DNA of 62,579 nt from Nevskiaceae bacterium (GTDB lineage Bacteria; Pseudomonadota; Gammaproteobacteria; Steroidobacterales; Steroidobacteraceae), in contig VEQP01000015.1 of the NCBI GenBank assembly GCA_018883185.1, positions 1-62,579 on the forward strand. The letters are read 5' to 3'. Position numbers and translations under genes: made by a program. Below are positions 46,218-54,756 of this stretch, piece by piece (positions within the stretch are counted from its first letter, which is position 1; every line of letters starts with the position of its first letter). Below the pieces are notes generated by a model. It worked only from the letters and a program-made list of their open reading frames with translations, had not been told where the DNA came from and searched no databases.

Positions 46218-47829
46218 TCGGTCGGCGTAAGCGCTCGGCGCCCCCACGCAGCGAATACGTATGCTGCAGGCCTTTTTCCCGTAACGCCCGCGTGGTGTTC
46301 AAACTGCGTCCGCCGCGTGCGCAGACCAGCAGATATCGGCCCTCCGCAGGCAGGTTGCGTCCCTCGAGCAGCTCCTGCATCGGGATGTGCGTGATGCGCG
46401 TGTGGGGCAGGGGCGCAGTGTCGAGCTCGTGCGCTTCGCGAATGTCGATCACGTGAAAGCCTGCAGCGAGCGCGCCATCGAGCGTTTCAAAGTCCACCTC
46501 CAGCGCTGAGCTTGCGCGGGCGGCTGCGAGTCCTGCGGCGGCGCGAGTGCATGCGCCCGCGCACTCGGCAGCGCGTCGTGCCTTGACACGTGTGGTGGTT
46601 AGCTCGAGCAGGTTGACGATCAGCAACTCGTTCGTGAGTCGGCCTGGCAGGCCCAGCAAAATCTTCAGGACCTCGAGTGCTTGAAGGCTGCCGAGCACCC
46701 CGGGGACCGGTCCGAGCACGCCCGCTTCGGCGCAGTTGGCGACGACGCCCTCCTGCGTCGCCTGCGGCCAGAGGCAGCGCAGACAGGCCGAGCCGCGCGC
46801 AGGATCGACGAGCTGCAACTGGCCCTCGAACTGATGCACGCTCGCGAGCACGAGCGGCACGCCGAGACTGTGCGCGATGTCGTTGAGCAGGAATTTACTC
46901 GCGAAGTTATCGGTGCAATCGACGAGGACGTCGCAGCCGGCGAGCAACTGCGTGGCGTTCATCGCATCGAGGCGCCGAGGTTCGGCGCGAACCGCGACCT
47001 CGGGGTTGAGGGCTGTCACGCGCGCGGCCGCCAGCGCGGCTTTCGTTTTGCCGCAATCGGCGAGTGCGTACCAGGTCTGACGGTGCAGGTTGGATGGCTC
47101 GAGTCGATCGCTGTCGATGATGACGAGCGTGCCGACACCGGCCCCCGCGAGGTATTGCAGCACCGGCACGCCGAGACCACCTGCCCCGACGACGCCGACG
47201 GTGCTGGCGCGCAGCCGTGCCTGCCCGGCGGTGCCGACTTCGCGCAGTCGTATCTGTCGCGAGTAGTCGGGTTGTGCCGACGGGGCGTGAGCATGATGGT
47301 GCGCATGCCCGTGATCGTGGGCATGACCATGATCGTGCCTGTGATCATGCCCGTGATCATGTGCTGCCTCGTGTACCTGCGACTCCAAGGTGTGGGCGGA
47401 CGCGGTAGCGCAGCGCTCGCAGTTCACCCAGCCTGTGTCACCGGTGACGTAGTGTTCTTTTTTCCAGATCGGTACGCGGTGCTTGACCTCGTCGATGATG
47501 TAGCGGCAGGCGCGGAACGCCTCGTCGCGATGCCGCGCGCTGACGCCCACCCAGACGGCGATGTCGGTCAGTGCGAGCGCGCCGATGCGATGCACGCATC
47601 GGGCGTTATCGACGCCGAACTTGGCACAGGCCTCGGCGATGATGCGTTCGCCCTCGCGCACGGCGAGCTCGGTGAAAGCTTCGTATTCGAGGCCGGTGAC
47701 CTCGCGACCTTCGTTGTGGTTACGGACCCAGCCTTCGAATGCGGCATAGCCGCCGCAACGGATATCGGCGAGGCTCGTCTGCAGCGCGGGCACGTTCAGC
47801 GCTTCGGTGCTGAAGCTGAAGCGCGACAT
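46207..47829 (-). CDS. MoaE-MoeB-rhodanese fusion with His-rich linker
   Basis: 540 residues with four parts. 1-~142: MoaE, the large MPT-synthase subunit, with [11 protein letters not shown] holding the active Lys residues. 153-181: linker with 15 His in 29 residues. ~188-420: MoeB/ThiF adenylyltransferase with [21 protein letters not shown] and [11 protein letters not shown]; the zinc CxxC is CLRC, while the second site is CAGAC (CxxxC, odd). ~440-540: rhodanese domain, with active Cys in [10 protein letters not shown]. Together these cover adenylation, sulfuration and use of the MoaD thiocarboxylate. It is the last gene of the minus-strand Moco cluster, 7 bp after mobA-moaD. Confidence 0.9.
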   Translation of the reverse strand: MSRFSFSTEALNVPALQTSLADIRCGGYAAFEGWVRNHNEGREVTGLEYEAFTELAVREGERIIAEACAKFGVDNARCVHRIGALALTDIAVWVGVSARHRDEAFRACRYIIDEVKHRVPIWKKEHYVTGDTGWVNCERCATASAHTLESQVHEAAHDHGHDHRHDHGHAHDHGHAHHHAHAPSAQPDYSRQIRLREVGTAGQARLRASTVGVVGAGGLGVPVLQYLAGAGVGTLVIIDSDRLEPSNLHRQTWYALADCGKTKAALAAARVTALNPEVAVRAEPRRLDAMNATQLLAGCDVLVDCTDNFASKFLLNDIAHSLGVPLVLASVHQFEGQLQLVDPARGSACLRCLWPQATQEGVVANCAEAGVLGPVPGVLGSLQALEVLKILLGLPGRLTNELLIVNLLELTTTRVKARRAAECAGACTRAAAGLAAARASSALEVDFETLDGALAAGFHVIDIREAHELDTAPLPHTRITHIPMQELLEGRNLPAEGRYLLVCARGGRSLNTTRALREKGLQHTYSLRGGAERLRRPTTV

Positions 47830-47836
47830 GCCCTGC

Positions 47837-48682
47837 TTAGCCCCCGGCCACGGGAGGAATGAACACCACGGTGTCGCCTTCGGCGAGCGGTTGCCCCCAA
47901 TCGCCGAACTCGGCGTTGATCGCCACCTTGAGCATCTCCTGCGGCAAGGTGAAGGGATGACGCGTCGCCAGCTCGGCGTACAACTGCGCCGGCGTGCGCG
48001 CCGTGCTGCGAACGGTTTCCGAGCTGCAGCCCGCCTGCTCGCGCAGCAGGGCGAAGTACTGCACGGTCACCGTGCGTGGTGCGTCGCGGGTGTCGGGTGA
48101 TAGCGTCTCCATGGCTTGCCAATATTCCTGCGCCGAGTTGATGTTGTCGAGAGCAGACGGCGCGAGTGGTTCGATCAGCTTTGCTTCATGGGTGATCAGA
48201 AACTTCCGCGGACAACGTCCGCCTCCCGCGATGAAGCTGGGCAGCGCCTGAGCAGCCGACGGTTCGTACACGGCACAGAGTGGTTCGGGTAGGCCGTCGT
48301 GACTCGAGCGGAAAGCCGTCGCCATCCCCGAGTGGTCGCGGTGGGTGAGAAGATGCACGAGGCTCGCCCGATCCAGAAACGGTAGATCACAGGCGAGCAC
48401 CAGCCACGCCGCCTGCGGATGGCGCTGCTGTGCAGCGAGAATGCCATTGATCGGTCCGCCGGGCCCTTCCGCATCGACGATCTGCGCGAAGCCCTTGCGC
48501 AGCGGCTCGTCGATTTGGTCGGCGCGCACCGAGACGTAGCAATGATCGACCACGCTCTGCAGCAGTTCGAACGTCGTCGCCAGTTGCGAGCGACCATGGT
48601 AAGCGAGTGCCGCCTTGTCACGATGCATGCGTGAACTGCGCCCGCCGGCGAGTACGAGACCGCAGAGTGTGGGCTCACTCAT
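47837..48682 (-). CDS. MobA-MoaD fusion
   Basis: 281 residues. 1-~190 is MobA, Moco guanylyltransferase: [11 protein letters not shown] at 9-19, then GPINGI and ACDLPF. About 203-281 is MoaD, the ubiquitin-like small MPT-synthase subunit, ending in PPVAGG with the C-terminal Gly-Gly that must be adenylated and thiocarboxylated. MoaD has a free C-terminus, so the fusion is chemically compatible. It overlaps moaC by 4 bp. Its MoaD half should meet MoaE in the neighbouring fusion. Confidence 0.88.
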   Translation of the reverse strand: MSEPTLCGLVLAGGRSSRMHRDKAALAYHGRSQLATTFELLQSVVDHCYVSVRADQIDEPLRKGFAQIVDAEGPGGPINGILAAQQRHPQAAWLVLACDLPFLDRASLVHLLTHRDHSGMATAFRSSHDGLPEPLCAVYEPSAAQALPSFIAGGGRCPRKFLITHEAKLIEPLAPSALDNINSAQEYWQAMETLSPDTRDAPRTVTVQYFALLREQAGCSSETVRSTARTPAQLYAELATRHPFTLPQEMLKVAINAEFGDWGQPLAEGDTVVFIPPVAGG

Positions 48683-49176
48683 ACGCTACGTCCGAAATCG
48701 CGCTTGCCGCCACGCTTCGCGAGCAGGCGTACCCGCTCGATGACGATGTCGTGCGAGAGCGCCTTGCACATGTCATATACGGTCAGTGCTGCGACCGTGG
48801 CGCCGGTCAGCGCTTCCATCTCGACTCCCGTGCGATGCGTCGTGCGTACCGTGCAACGAATAACGATGAGGCCGGAGGCCTGCTGCACGATGTCGAGTTC
48901 ACAATGATCGATGGGTAGCGGATGACAGAACGGGATGAGTTCATGGGTGCGCTTGACCGCTTGCACGGCGGCGATCACTGCGGTGTCGAACACCGGGCCC
49001 TTGCGCGTGCGGTGGCCGCTCGCCTTCAGTGCAGTGGCGACGGCGCGCGGCAGACGGACTCGAGCTTCGGCCGTCGCCTCGCGGCGCGAGCTCTGCTTAT
49101 CGCCGACGTCCACCATGGTGGGACGGTGTTGTGCATCGAGATGCGTCAAAGCGGGCTTTCGACTGCGGGCCGGCAT
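48679..49176 (-). CDS. moaC: Cyclic pyranopterin monophosphate synthase MoaC
   Basis: 165 residues. [54 protein letters not shown] and [12 protein letters not shown] are the family blocks. Together with MoaA it converts GTP-derived cyclic dihydro-GTP to cPMP. The start ATG 49176 is 1 bp after the moaA stop; a longer upstream frame would be antisense to moaA. Confidence 0.93.
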   Translation of the reverse strand: MPARSRKPALTHLDAQHRPTMVDVGDKQSSRREATAEARVRLPRAVATALKASGHRTRKGPVFDTAVIAAVQAVKRTHELIPFCHPLPIDHCELDIVQQASGLIVIRCTVRTTHRTGVEMEALTGATVAALTVYDMCKALSHDIVIERVRLLAKRGGKRDFGRSV

Positions 49177-49177
49177 G

Positions 49178-50230
49178 TCAACCTCCGACGTGGAACATCT
49201 CGACTTTTGGCGTGCTGTCCAATCGCTGCTCGGCGCGCGATTCGCTGTAACGGTCCGTGCGGGCGCGCCACACGCCGCCGAGCAGTTCCTGCAGCTCAGC
49301 GTCACTGGCGCCGCTGCGCAGCGCCGCCCGCAGGTCGGTGCCCCGCGTGGCGAACAGGCAGGTGTAGAGCGTGCCGTCCGAGGACAAGCGCGCCCGAGAG
49401 CAGTCACCGCAGAAGGGCTGGGTGACCGACGAAATAAAACCGACCTCGCCCTGACCGTCGCGGTAACGATAACGCTCGGCGACTTCGCCGACGTAATTGC
49501 GATCCACGGCTTCAATGGGCCAGTGCTGGTGGATGCGCGTAGCAAGCTCTGCCGAGGGCAGCACCAGTTCGGGGCGCCAGTCGTTGCGGTTGCCGACGTC
49601 CATGTATTCGATGAAGCGGACGATCACGCCGCTGCCGCGAAAGTGCTCGAGCAGGGGTAGCAGCGTGTGATCGTTCACGCCGCGTTGCACGACGACGTTG
49701 ACTTTGATGGGCGCGAGCCCTGCGCGCTGCGCGGCCTCGATGCCGGCGAGCACGTCCTCCACGCCGCCGAAGCCGCCACTCATGCGGGCAAATACGTCGG
49801 GCTCCAGGCTGTCGAGACTGACGGTGATGCGGGCAAGCCCTGCGGCTTTCAGTTCGGTGGCGTACTTGCCGAGCAGCACGCCATTGGTGGTGAGGGCCAC
49901 ATCGTCGATGCCGCGCAGTGTGCTCAGATCGCCGATGAGATCGACGAGGTTGGGTCGCAGCAGAGGCTCACCGCCCGTAATGCGCAGCTTGCGCACGCCG
50001 AGGCCCGCAGAGAGGCGGGCCACACGGACGATTTCTTCAAACGAGAGCCGCTCAGCCGATTTCAAGAAGCGGTAACCGTCGTGGAAGGTGTGCTGCGGCA
50101 TGCAGTAAGGGCAGCGAAAGTTGCACCGATCCATGACGGAAATCCGCAAATCCCGCATCGGTCGACCGAGCGTGTCGCTCGTCGTTGCCTGGGCGCGCAG
50201 CGGCAGCAGCGTGTGTTCGCGAGTGCTCAT
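49178..50230 (-). CDS. moaA: GTP 3',8-cyclase MoaA
   Basis: 350 residues of radical SAM enzyme. The N-terminal cluster is [15 protein letters not shown] and the C-terminal [20 protein letters not shown] hold the second 4Fe-4S site, and the chain ends in Gly-Gly as MoaA requires. Start [15 protein letters not shown] is used; the frame is open further upstream into the moeA region. First step of molybdopterin synthesis. Confidence 0.95.
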   Translation of the reverse strand: MSTREHTLLPLRAQATTSDTLGRPMRDLRISVMDRCNFRCPYCMPQHTFHDGYRFLKSAERLSFEEIVRVARLSAGLGVRKLRITGGEPLLRPNLVDLIGDLSTLRGIDDVALTTNGVLLGKYATELKAAGLARITVSLDSLEPDVFARMSGGFGGVEDVLAGIEAAQRAGLAPIKVNVVVQRGVNDHTLLPLLEHFRGSGVIVRFIEYMDVGNRNDWRPELVLPSAELATRIHQHWPIEAVDRNYVGEVAERYRYRDGQGEVGFISSVTQPFCGDCSRARLSSDGTLYTCLFATRGTDLRAALRSGASDAELQELLGGVWRARTDRYSESRAEQRLDSTPKVEMFHVGG

Positions 50231-50243
50231 GGTGAACGCGTGG

Positions 50244-51443
50244 CTACCAGCGGTGCAGCCGCGTGACGAACCCTTTCGGGTGGGTGTTGGGTCCTGGCGG
50301 TAACTCCACCACGCCATCGGTACCCACCAGTGCGGCGAAGTCGCCCGAGCCGTTGGTCGGGCAGGGGTGCGCCCAGCTGCGACCCCAGTCGTCGACTTCG
50401 AGCCGCACCGGCACGAAGCTGGTCAGGTTGACCTTCACTTCGATCGGTGCAGCGATGGCAATTTTTTCCGCTGCACGCGACGTCTCGCCCATGGCGGCGT
50501 AGAGCGCCGGGATGACATAGCGGGCGAGACAAACGAGCGTCGAGACCGGGTTGCCGGGCAGGGCGAATACCGCCGTGCCGGAGGGACCGATGCCGAACCA
50601 CATCGGTTTGCCGGGCCGCTGCGAGATCTTGTGGAAAACTTCGCGTACGCCGAGTTTGGCAAGTGCGGCAGGCACCAAATCCAGCTGGCCCATGGAGACA
50701 CCGCCCGACAAAATCAGCACGTCGTGGGTGTCGAGGTAGATGCGCAACCGACGCTGCAGGACGTCCATTTCGTCGGGCAGATGATCGTCCGCGATGCGTT
50801 GGAAGCCGCGCTTGCGCAGTGCCGTCACGATTCCATAAGCGTTTGAGCGCCGGACCTGGTGATCGGCGATGTGCTCGCCAGGCTCGATGAGTTCGTTGCC
50901 GGTGGAGACCACGATAATGGTCGGCTGCGCACTCACGCGGATGCGCGGCATGCCGGCACCTGCGGCCACCGCGATCTCCGGCGCGCCTAGCCGCAAGCCG
51001 GACTGCAGCAACAGAGTGCCTTGCGTGGTGTCGCTGCCGCGGCGATGAACGTTTTGTCCGCGGGTGACCTTCACACCCTCGAGCAGGCTTACCTGATCGG
51101 CGTCGCGTTGCAGTTGTTCGACGGGAACCACAGCGTCGCACCCCGTCGGCAGTACGGCTCCGGTCATGATTTCGATGGCGTGTTCAGCGCTCTGCAGGTG
51201 CAGCGGCGGATCTCCCGCAGCCTGCATCGCCTGCACTTTGAACGAGCGGCGAGCAAGGGCGACGGCCTCGCTGTCGATCGCGATGCCGTCCATCGCCACC
51301 CGGTCGTAGGGGGGCTGGTCGCGCTCGGCGTAGACGTTCTCGCGTAGCACCGCCCCCGTGCACTGCACGAGAGGCAACGACTCGATAGGCAAGCAGACAA
51401 GTTGCTCGCCGATCAGTCGATCGGCTTCACTGGGCGAGATCAT
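50244..51443 (-). CDS. moeA: Molybdopterin molybdenumtransferase MoeA
   Basis: 399 residues from ATG 51443. PYDRVAMDGIAI, MTGAVLPTGCDAVV, STGNELIEPGE, SNAYGIVTALRKRG, LSGGVSMGQLD and ALPGNPVSTLV are the MoeA signatures. Inserts molybdate into adenylated molybdopterin. First gene of moeA-moaA-moaC-mobA/moaD-moaE/moeB; 13 bp separate it from moaA. Confidence 0.95.
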   Translation of the reverse strand: MISPSEADRLIGEQLVCLPIESLPLVQCTGAVLRENVYAERDQPPYDRVAMDGIAIDSEAVALARRSFKVQAMQAAGDPPLHLQSAEHAIEIMTGAVLPTGCDAVVPVEQLQRDADQVSLLEGVKVTRGQNVHRRGSDTTQGTLLLQSGLRLGAPEIAVAAGAGMPRIRVSAQPTIIVVSTGNELIEPGEHIADHQVRRSNAYGIVTALRKRGFQRIADDHLPDEMDVLQRRLRIYLDTHDVLILSGGVSMGQLDLVPAALAKLGVREVFHKISQRPGKPMWFGIGPSGTAVFALPGNPVSTLVCLARYVIPALYAAMGETSRAAEKIAIAAPIEVKVNLTSFVPVRLEVDDWGRSWAHPCPTNGSGDFAALVGTDGVVELPPGPNTHPKGFVTRLHRW

Positions 51444-51476
51444 GCCGGAAAGTGTATCCCGGCCGACCAAAGAGGT

Positions 51477-51496
51477 AACCCGCCCTGCGGCGGGTT
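51477..51496 (-). terminator. Intrinsic terminator of the small secreted protein gene
   Basis: AACCCGCC and GGCGGGTT form a perfect 8-bp stem with a 4-nt loop, only 4 bp past the stop of the minus-strand gene at 51501. On the minus strand it is followed by ACCTCTTT, a modest T-tract. It insulates the Moco operon, whose moeA starts 34 bp beyond it. Confidence 0.65.
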
Positions 51497-51500
51497 GCCG

Positions 51501-51866
51501 TTATTTCTTCGCGTTCTTTTCGCGCCAGACGCGGATCTGAGCGTTGAGCTTGTCGGCCCAGCCCTGCGCGTCATCGACCGCCGCGTTTTGCTTCTGGCCA
51601 AGAATCTTCATCCGCTCTCCCTTCTGCTCGTCGGTGAGCGTGGGGTTGGCGGCGAGCGCCTCGTTGTTTTCGGTTTCGAGGCAGCCCTGGTAGACGGTGA
51701 TGGCCGCATCGAAGGCCTTGACGGCCTTCTGGCTGGCCAACATCTGCTCCAGGGTGGCGCTGTTGCCGTCCGGAATGTTATCCGGTGCCTTCGGATACGA
51801 GCAGGCTGCGTAGCTCGGTACGGCAACGAACGCGGCAACAAGAGCCAGGGAAAGCACGGTCTTCAT
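51501..51866 (-). CDS. Small secreted protein of unknown function
   Basis: 121 residues with a clear Sec signal peptide (MKTVLSLALVAAFVAVPSYAAC). The mature part is helical, with two Cys (ACSYPKAPDN; YQGCLETENNE) that could form a disulfide, and a Lys-rich C-terminus. Conserved family not recognised. GAGGGG lies 14 nt before the ATG. A hairpin terminator directly follows. It is monocistronic between tRNA-Arg(TCG) and moeA. Confidence 0.75.
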   Translation of the reverse strand: MKTVLSLALVAAFVAVPSYAACSYPKAPDNIPDGNSATLEQMLASQKAVKAFDAAITVYQGCLETENNEALAANPTLTDEQKGERMKILGQKQNAAVDDAQGWADKLNAQIRVWREKNAKK

Positions 51867-51919
51867 GTCGAGAGCCCCTCGTGAAATGCTGCGGCGACCA
51901 TTCGCCGGCGCTTCCTATC

Positions 51920-51949
51920 TTAAGTGCCCGACGCCTCCGGTGCTAGACT
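51920..51949 (+). promoter_or_regulatory. Putative promoter of tRNA-Arg(TCG)
   Basis: TTAAGT (51920-51925), 18-bp spacer and TAGACT (51944-51949) preceded by TGC. It shares TGCTAGACT with the promoter of the other tRNA-Arg at 3733-3741. The predicted start is about 3 nt ahead of the mature tRNA. Confidence 0.45.
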
Positions 51950-51958
51950 GCCGCCTAC

Positions 51959-52035
51959 GCGCCCGTAGCTCAGTTGGATAGAGCATCAGGCTTCGAACCT
52001 GAGGGTCGGGAGTTCGAATCTCTCCGGGCGCGCCA
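51959..52035 (+). tRNA. tRNA-Arg (anticodon TCG)
   Basis: A 77-nt cloverleaf almost identical in acceptor stem, D-arm and T-arm to the tRNA at 3772. GCGCCCG pairs with CGGGCGC, G discriminator, encoded CCA. The anticodon stem CAGG/CCTG encloses CTTCGAA, giving anticodon TCG. The binding-protein gene starts 35 bp beyond it. Confidence 0.97.
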
Positions 52036-52069
52036 CCTCCATGATCGTCTGATCGGGTATCGTCGCTAC

Positions 52070-53653
52070 ATGAAGCGATGGCACAAGGCAGTATGGCTGG
52101 TAGCTTGGGTGCTGGCGGCATGGCCGACCGCGCACGCGGCTGAGCGCGTCTTGCATCGGGTTGGTACGGACGATCCGTCCACCATCGACCCGCACAAGGC
52201 CTCTTTCCCCGGCGAGCAGTTGATCATCGTCGATTTGTTCATGAGTCTCACGACCGTGGGCATGAACGGCCGACCGATGCCGGGGGCGGCGGAGTCTTGG
52301 ACCATCAGCCCCGATGGTCGCGTTTATACCTTCACGCTGCGCGCCAACTCCCGCTGGTCGGACGGCAAGCCCATGACGGCGGAGGATTGGGTGTGGTCCT
52401 TCCGACGCATGCTTGACCCCAAGACCGCTTACCCGTTGGCGTCGCGATTGTTTCCGATCCGCAACGCTCGCGAGGTGGCAATGGGTCGGCAACCACCAAC
52501 CTCCTTGGGCGTGCGTGCCATCGATGCCCGAACCTTGCGCGTGGAACTCGACAATCCGACGCCGTATCTCACCGACGTGATGATGACGGCAGCCATGCCC
52601 GCTCCCCGCCACGTGATCGAAAAGCATGGTGCCGCGTGGTTGCGCCCGGAAAATTTCGTCAGTAATGGCCCGTTCGTGCTCGACGAGTGGCGACCCAACG
52701 GCCACGTGCGTGTCAAGCGCAACCCCTACTTCTGGGGGGCTGAGCGTGTGAAGCTCGACGCCGTGTATCACTATCCGCTCGGCAACCCGGCCACAATGCT
52801 GCGCCGTTTCGAGGCGGGCGAACTTGATCTGCTCATGGTGGTGCCGCCCGAGCGCCTCGAGGAGATGCGCAAGGCCGGTAACAAGTCGGTTCGCATCGCG
52901 CGCGGCATCGCCAATGAGGTCATCGTCTTCAACACCCGCAGCGGGCCGACCGCCGACTTGCGTGTGCGACGGGCCCTTTCGATGCTGATCGAGCGAGAAG
53001 TCGTGGCGCGCAACGTTATCGGCTTTCCGGGGGTCGAGGCTTACTCGTTGGTGGCACCCGGCGTGCTGAACTACGGCGAGGCCGCTAAACCCGATTTCGC
53101 CAGTTGGAATGCCGAGCGTCGTTTGAGCGAAGCACGCCGCTTGCTCGCCGCCGCAGGCTACGGCCCTGACAAGCCCTTGCGGTTGCGGCTTGGCTTTCCG
53201 AGCACCGAACTCAATCGCAAGGTCGCTGTGGCGGTGGCGGCCATGTGGGGTCGAGCCGGAGTGCGCGCCGAGTTGCAGCAAAAGGAATCCAAGGCACTCG
53301 TCACGGAGGTCGGCTCCGGCAACTTTGATGCGGTGCGCGCGATTTGGGTGGCTTCGGCCAGTGACCCGTATTCCTATCTCGAGCGCTTGCTGTCGACGGG
53401 TACGGCGCTCGGCATGAACACTTCGGGTTACGCCAATGCACGTTTCGACGCCAAACTCGAGCAGGCAGCCAAAGAGAGCGATGTCGCGCGGCGCGCGGCG
53501 ATCCTGCGTGAGGCGGAGGCGATAGCTCTCGCCGAGCAGCCTGTTGCGCCCGTGTATTACATTGTCGGGCGGCGGCTCGTCGCGCCGCGGGTGCGCGGCT
53601 TCAGCGACAATCCGCGCGGGCTGTATCCAAGTTGGTTGCTGAGCGTGCAATGA
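52070..53653 (+). CDS. Peptide/opine-type ABC solute-binding protein (SBP_bac_5), copy 1
   Basis: 527 residues with a Sec signal peptide (MKRWHKAVWLVAWVLAAWPTAHA). Family features are DDPSTIDPHKA, SPDGRVYTFTLRANSRWSDGKPMTAEDWVWSFRRML, NGPFVLDEWRPNGHVRVKRNPYFWG and LRVRRALSMLIERE. OppA/DppA-like proteins bind peptides, but no permease genes are in this operon. ATG 52070, 35 bp after a tRNA. The stop overlaps the methyltransferase start in ATGA. First gene of a six-gene operon. Confidence 0.9.
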   Translation: MKRWHKAVWLVAWVLAAWPTAHAAERVLHRVGTDDPSTIDPHKASFPGEQLIIVDLFMSLTTVGMNGRPMPGAAESWTISPDGRVYTFTLRANSRWSDGKPMTAEDWVWSFRRMLDPKTAYPLASRLFPIRNAREVAMGRQPPTSLGVRAIDARTLRVELDNPTPYLTDVMMTAAMPAPRHVIEKHGAAWLRPENFVSNGPFVLDEWRPNGHVRVKRNPYFWGAERVKLDAVYHYPLGNPATMLRRFEAGELDLLMVVPPERLEEMRKAGNKSVRIARGIANEVIVFNTRSGPTADLRVRRALSMLIEREVVARNVIGFPGVEAYSLVAPGVLNYGEAAKPDFASWNAERRLSEARRLLAAAGYGPDKPLRLRLGFPSTELNRKVAVAVAAMWGRAGVRAELQQKESKALVTEVGSGNFDAVRAIWVASASDPYSYLERLLSTGTALGMNTSGYANARFDAKLEQAAKESDVARRAAILREAEAIALAEQPVAPVYYIVGRRLVAPRVRGFSDNPRGLYPSWLLSVQ

Positions 53654-54756
53654 CACAAGACGTTTACGTACCGACGCGCGAAGAGCGTGTTCGACAGGAG
53701 TTCGTGCTGGGCCTGAAGCTGCTCGCCAACGGCGCAGTGCAGCGGCGTGTGCGGGAGGAGTATCGCGGTCGCGTATTGCCGCAGCTCACGCAGGCGCAGG
53801 GCGCGCCACCTTCCGAGCGGCGTCAAGTGGCTCCGGCGCTGCTGCGTACCGAGGCCTATCGGACCTGGGCGGTGCTCACCCACCACTCGCAGTCGATGAT
53901 GTGGGACGCCGTCGAGAGCACGACGCAGCGCGTGTTGCCCTCGGCTGAACAGCGTTATGCAGCGCTGCGTGCGGCGCCGCTGCAGCGTCGTGGCAGCTTG
54001 CAGCTCGACCCCACGCTCGCCGTCCCCCCGCCCATCGGCAACACCGAGATCCACCGGCAACCGGGCGGTTTTACGGGGCGCACCGATGTCGAGGACCTCT
54101 CGCCGGGTTTGCGTTATATCGGCGCGTCGCTCATCTACGGGGCGGGCAAGGGGCAGGAGCATGCGACGGGCGACTCGCGCGCCAATCTGCTGCTGCACGA
54201 GTTGCGCCGTCGTTACCCTGACCTTGCACCGCGGCGGATTCTTGATCTCGGCTGCGGCATCGGGGTGCATTCGCAAGCGATTGCGCTGGCGTTTCCCGAG
54301 GCGGAGTACCACGGTGTCGACGTGGCTGCGGGGCTGCTGCGCTTCGCGCATTTGATCGCCGAGGAGCGGGGCATCGCGCTGCACTTGCACCAGCGCGATG
54401 CGGCGCGCACCGGTTTCGAGCCAGGCAGCTTCGATCTCGTGCTCTCCAACATCTTCTTTCACGAAACCAATTCGGCTCGGTTGCCACAGATTCTGCGCGA
54501 GTGCCACCGCGTGTTGCGCCCCGGCGGCGTGATGCTGCACGTCGATGTGGCTACCCAGACCAGCCGACACGGATTCGATGATCAATTGATGAACGATTGG
54601 CAGGTGCGTTGGAATGGCGAGCCGTTCTGGAGTGGTTTCGCCGAGCGGGATATGTTCAAAGAAATCGTCGCTGCCGGCTTTGCGCCGGAACGCAGTTTCG
54701 CCGAGCACCTCAATCGGCCAGGCGGTGCCAGCTACGTGTTTGGTGCGCTCGCCTGA
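53650..54756 (+). CDS. Class I SAM-dependent methyltransferase, family copy 3
   Basis: 368 residues. Motif I is ILDLGCGIG (DLGCGIG at 199-205), followed by YHGVDVA, SFDLVLSNIFFHE and [22 protein letters not shown] at 133-140 and NDWQVRWNGEPFWSGFA near the end are shared with the copy at 7658, which is closest; the same helical N-terminal half is present. No small helical partner gene follows here; an OYE-type oxidoreductase gene does (1-bp overlap). Substrate unknown. Confidence 0.83.
   Translation: MTQDVYVPTREERVRQEFVLGLKLLANGAVQRRVREEYRGRVLPQLTQAQGAPPSERRQVAPALLRTEAYRTWAVLTHHSQSMMWDAVESTTQRVLPSAEQRYAALRAAPLQRRGSLQLDPTLAVPPPIGNTEIHRQPGGFTGRTDVEDLSPGLRYIGASLIYGAGKGQEHATGDSRANLLLHELRRRYPDLAPRRILDLGCGIGVHSQAIALAFPEAEYHGVDVAAGLLRFAHLIAEERGIALHLHQRDAARTGFEPGSFDLVLSNIFFHETNSARLPQILRECHRVLRPGGVMLHVDVATQTSRHGFDDQLMNDWQVRWNGEPFWSGFAERDMFKEIVAAGFAPERSFAEHLNRPGGASYVFGALA

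Noticed and set aside
47280-47370. Short tandem repeat of ATGATC/ATGCCC-like units, CRISPR-like at first sight
   Set aside because: It is coding for the His-rich linker (HDHGH units); the units are too short and contiguous, with no spacers.
46681-47862. 393-codon plus-strand frame opposite the MoaE-MoeB fusion
   Set aside because: The minus-strand reading has four clear domains; the plus reading does not, and its Met/Val-rich part mirrors the His repeat.
51986-53656. 556-codon antisense frame opposite the binding-protein gene
   Set aside because: The plus-strand gene has a signal peptide, SBP motifs and operon context; the antisense product shows no domain.
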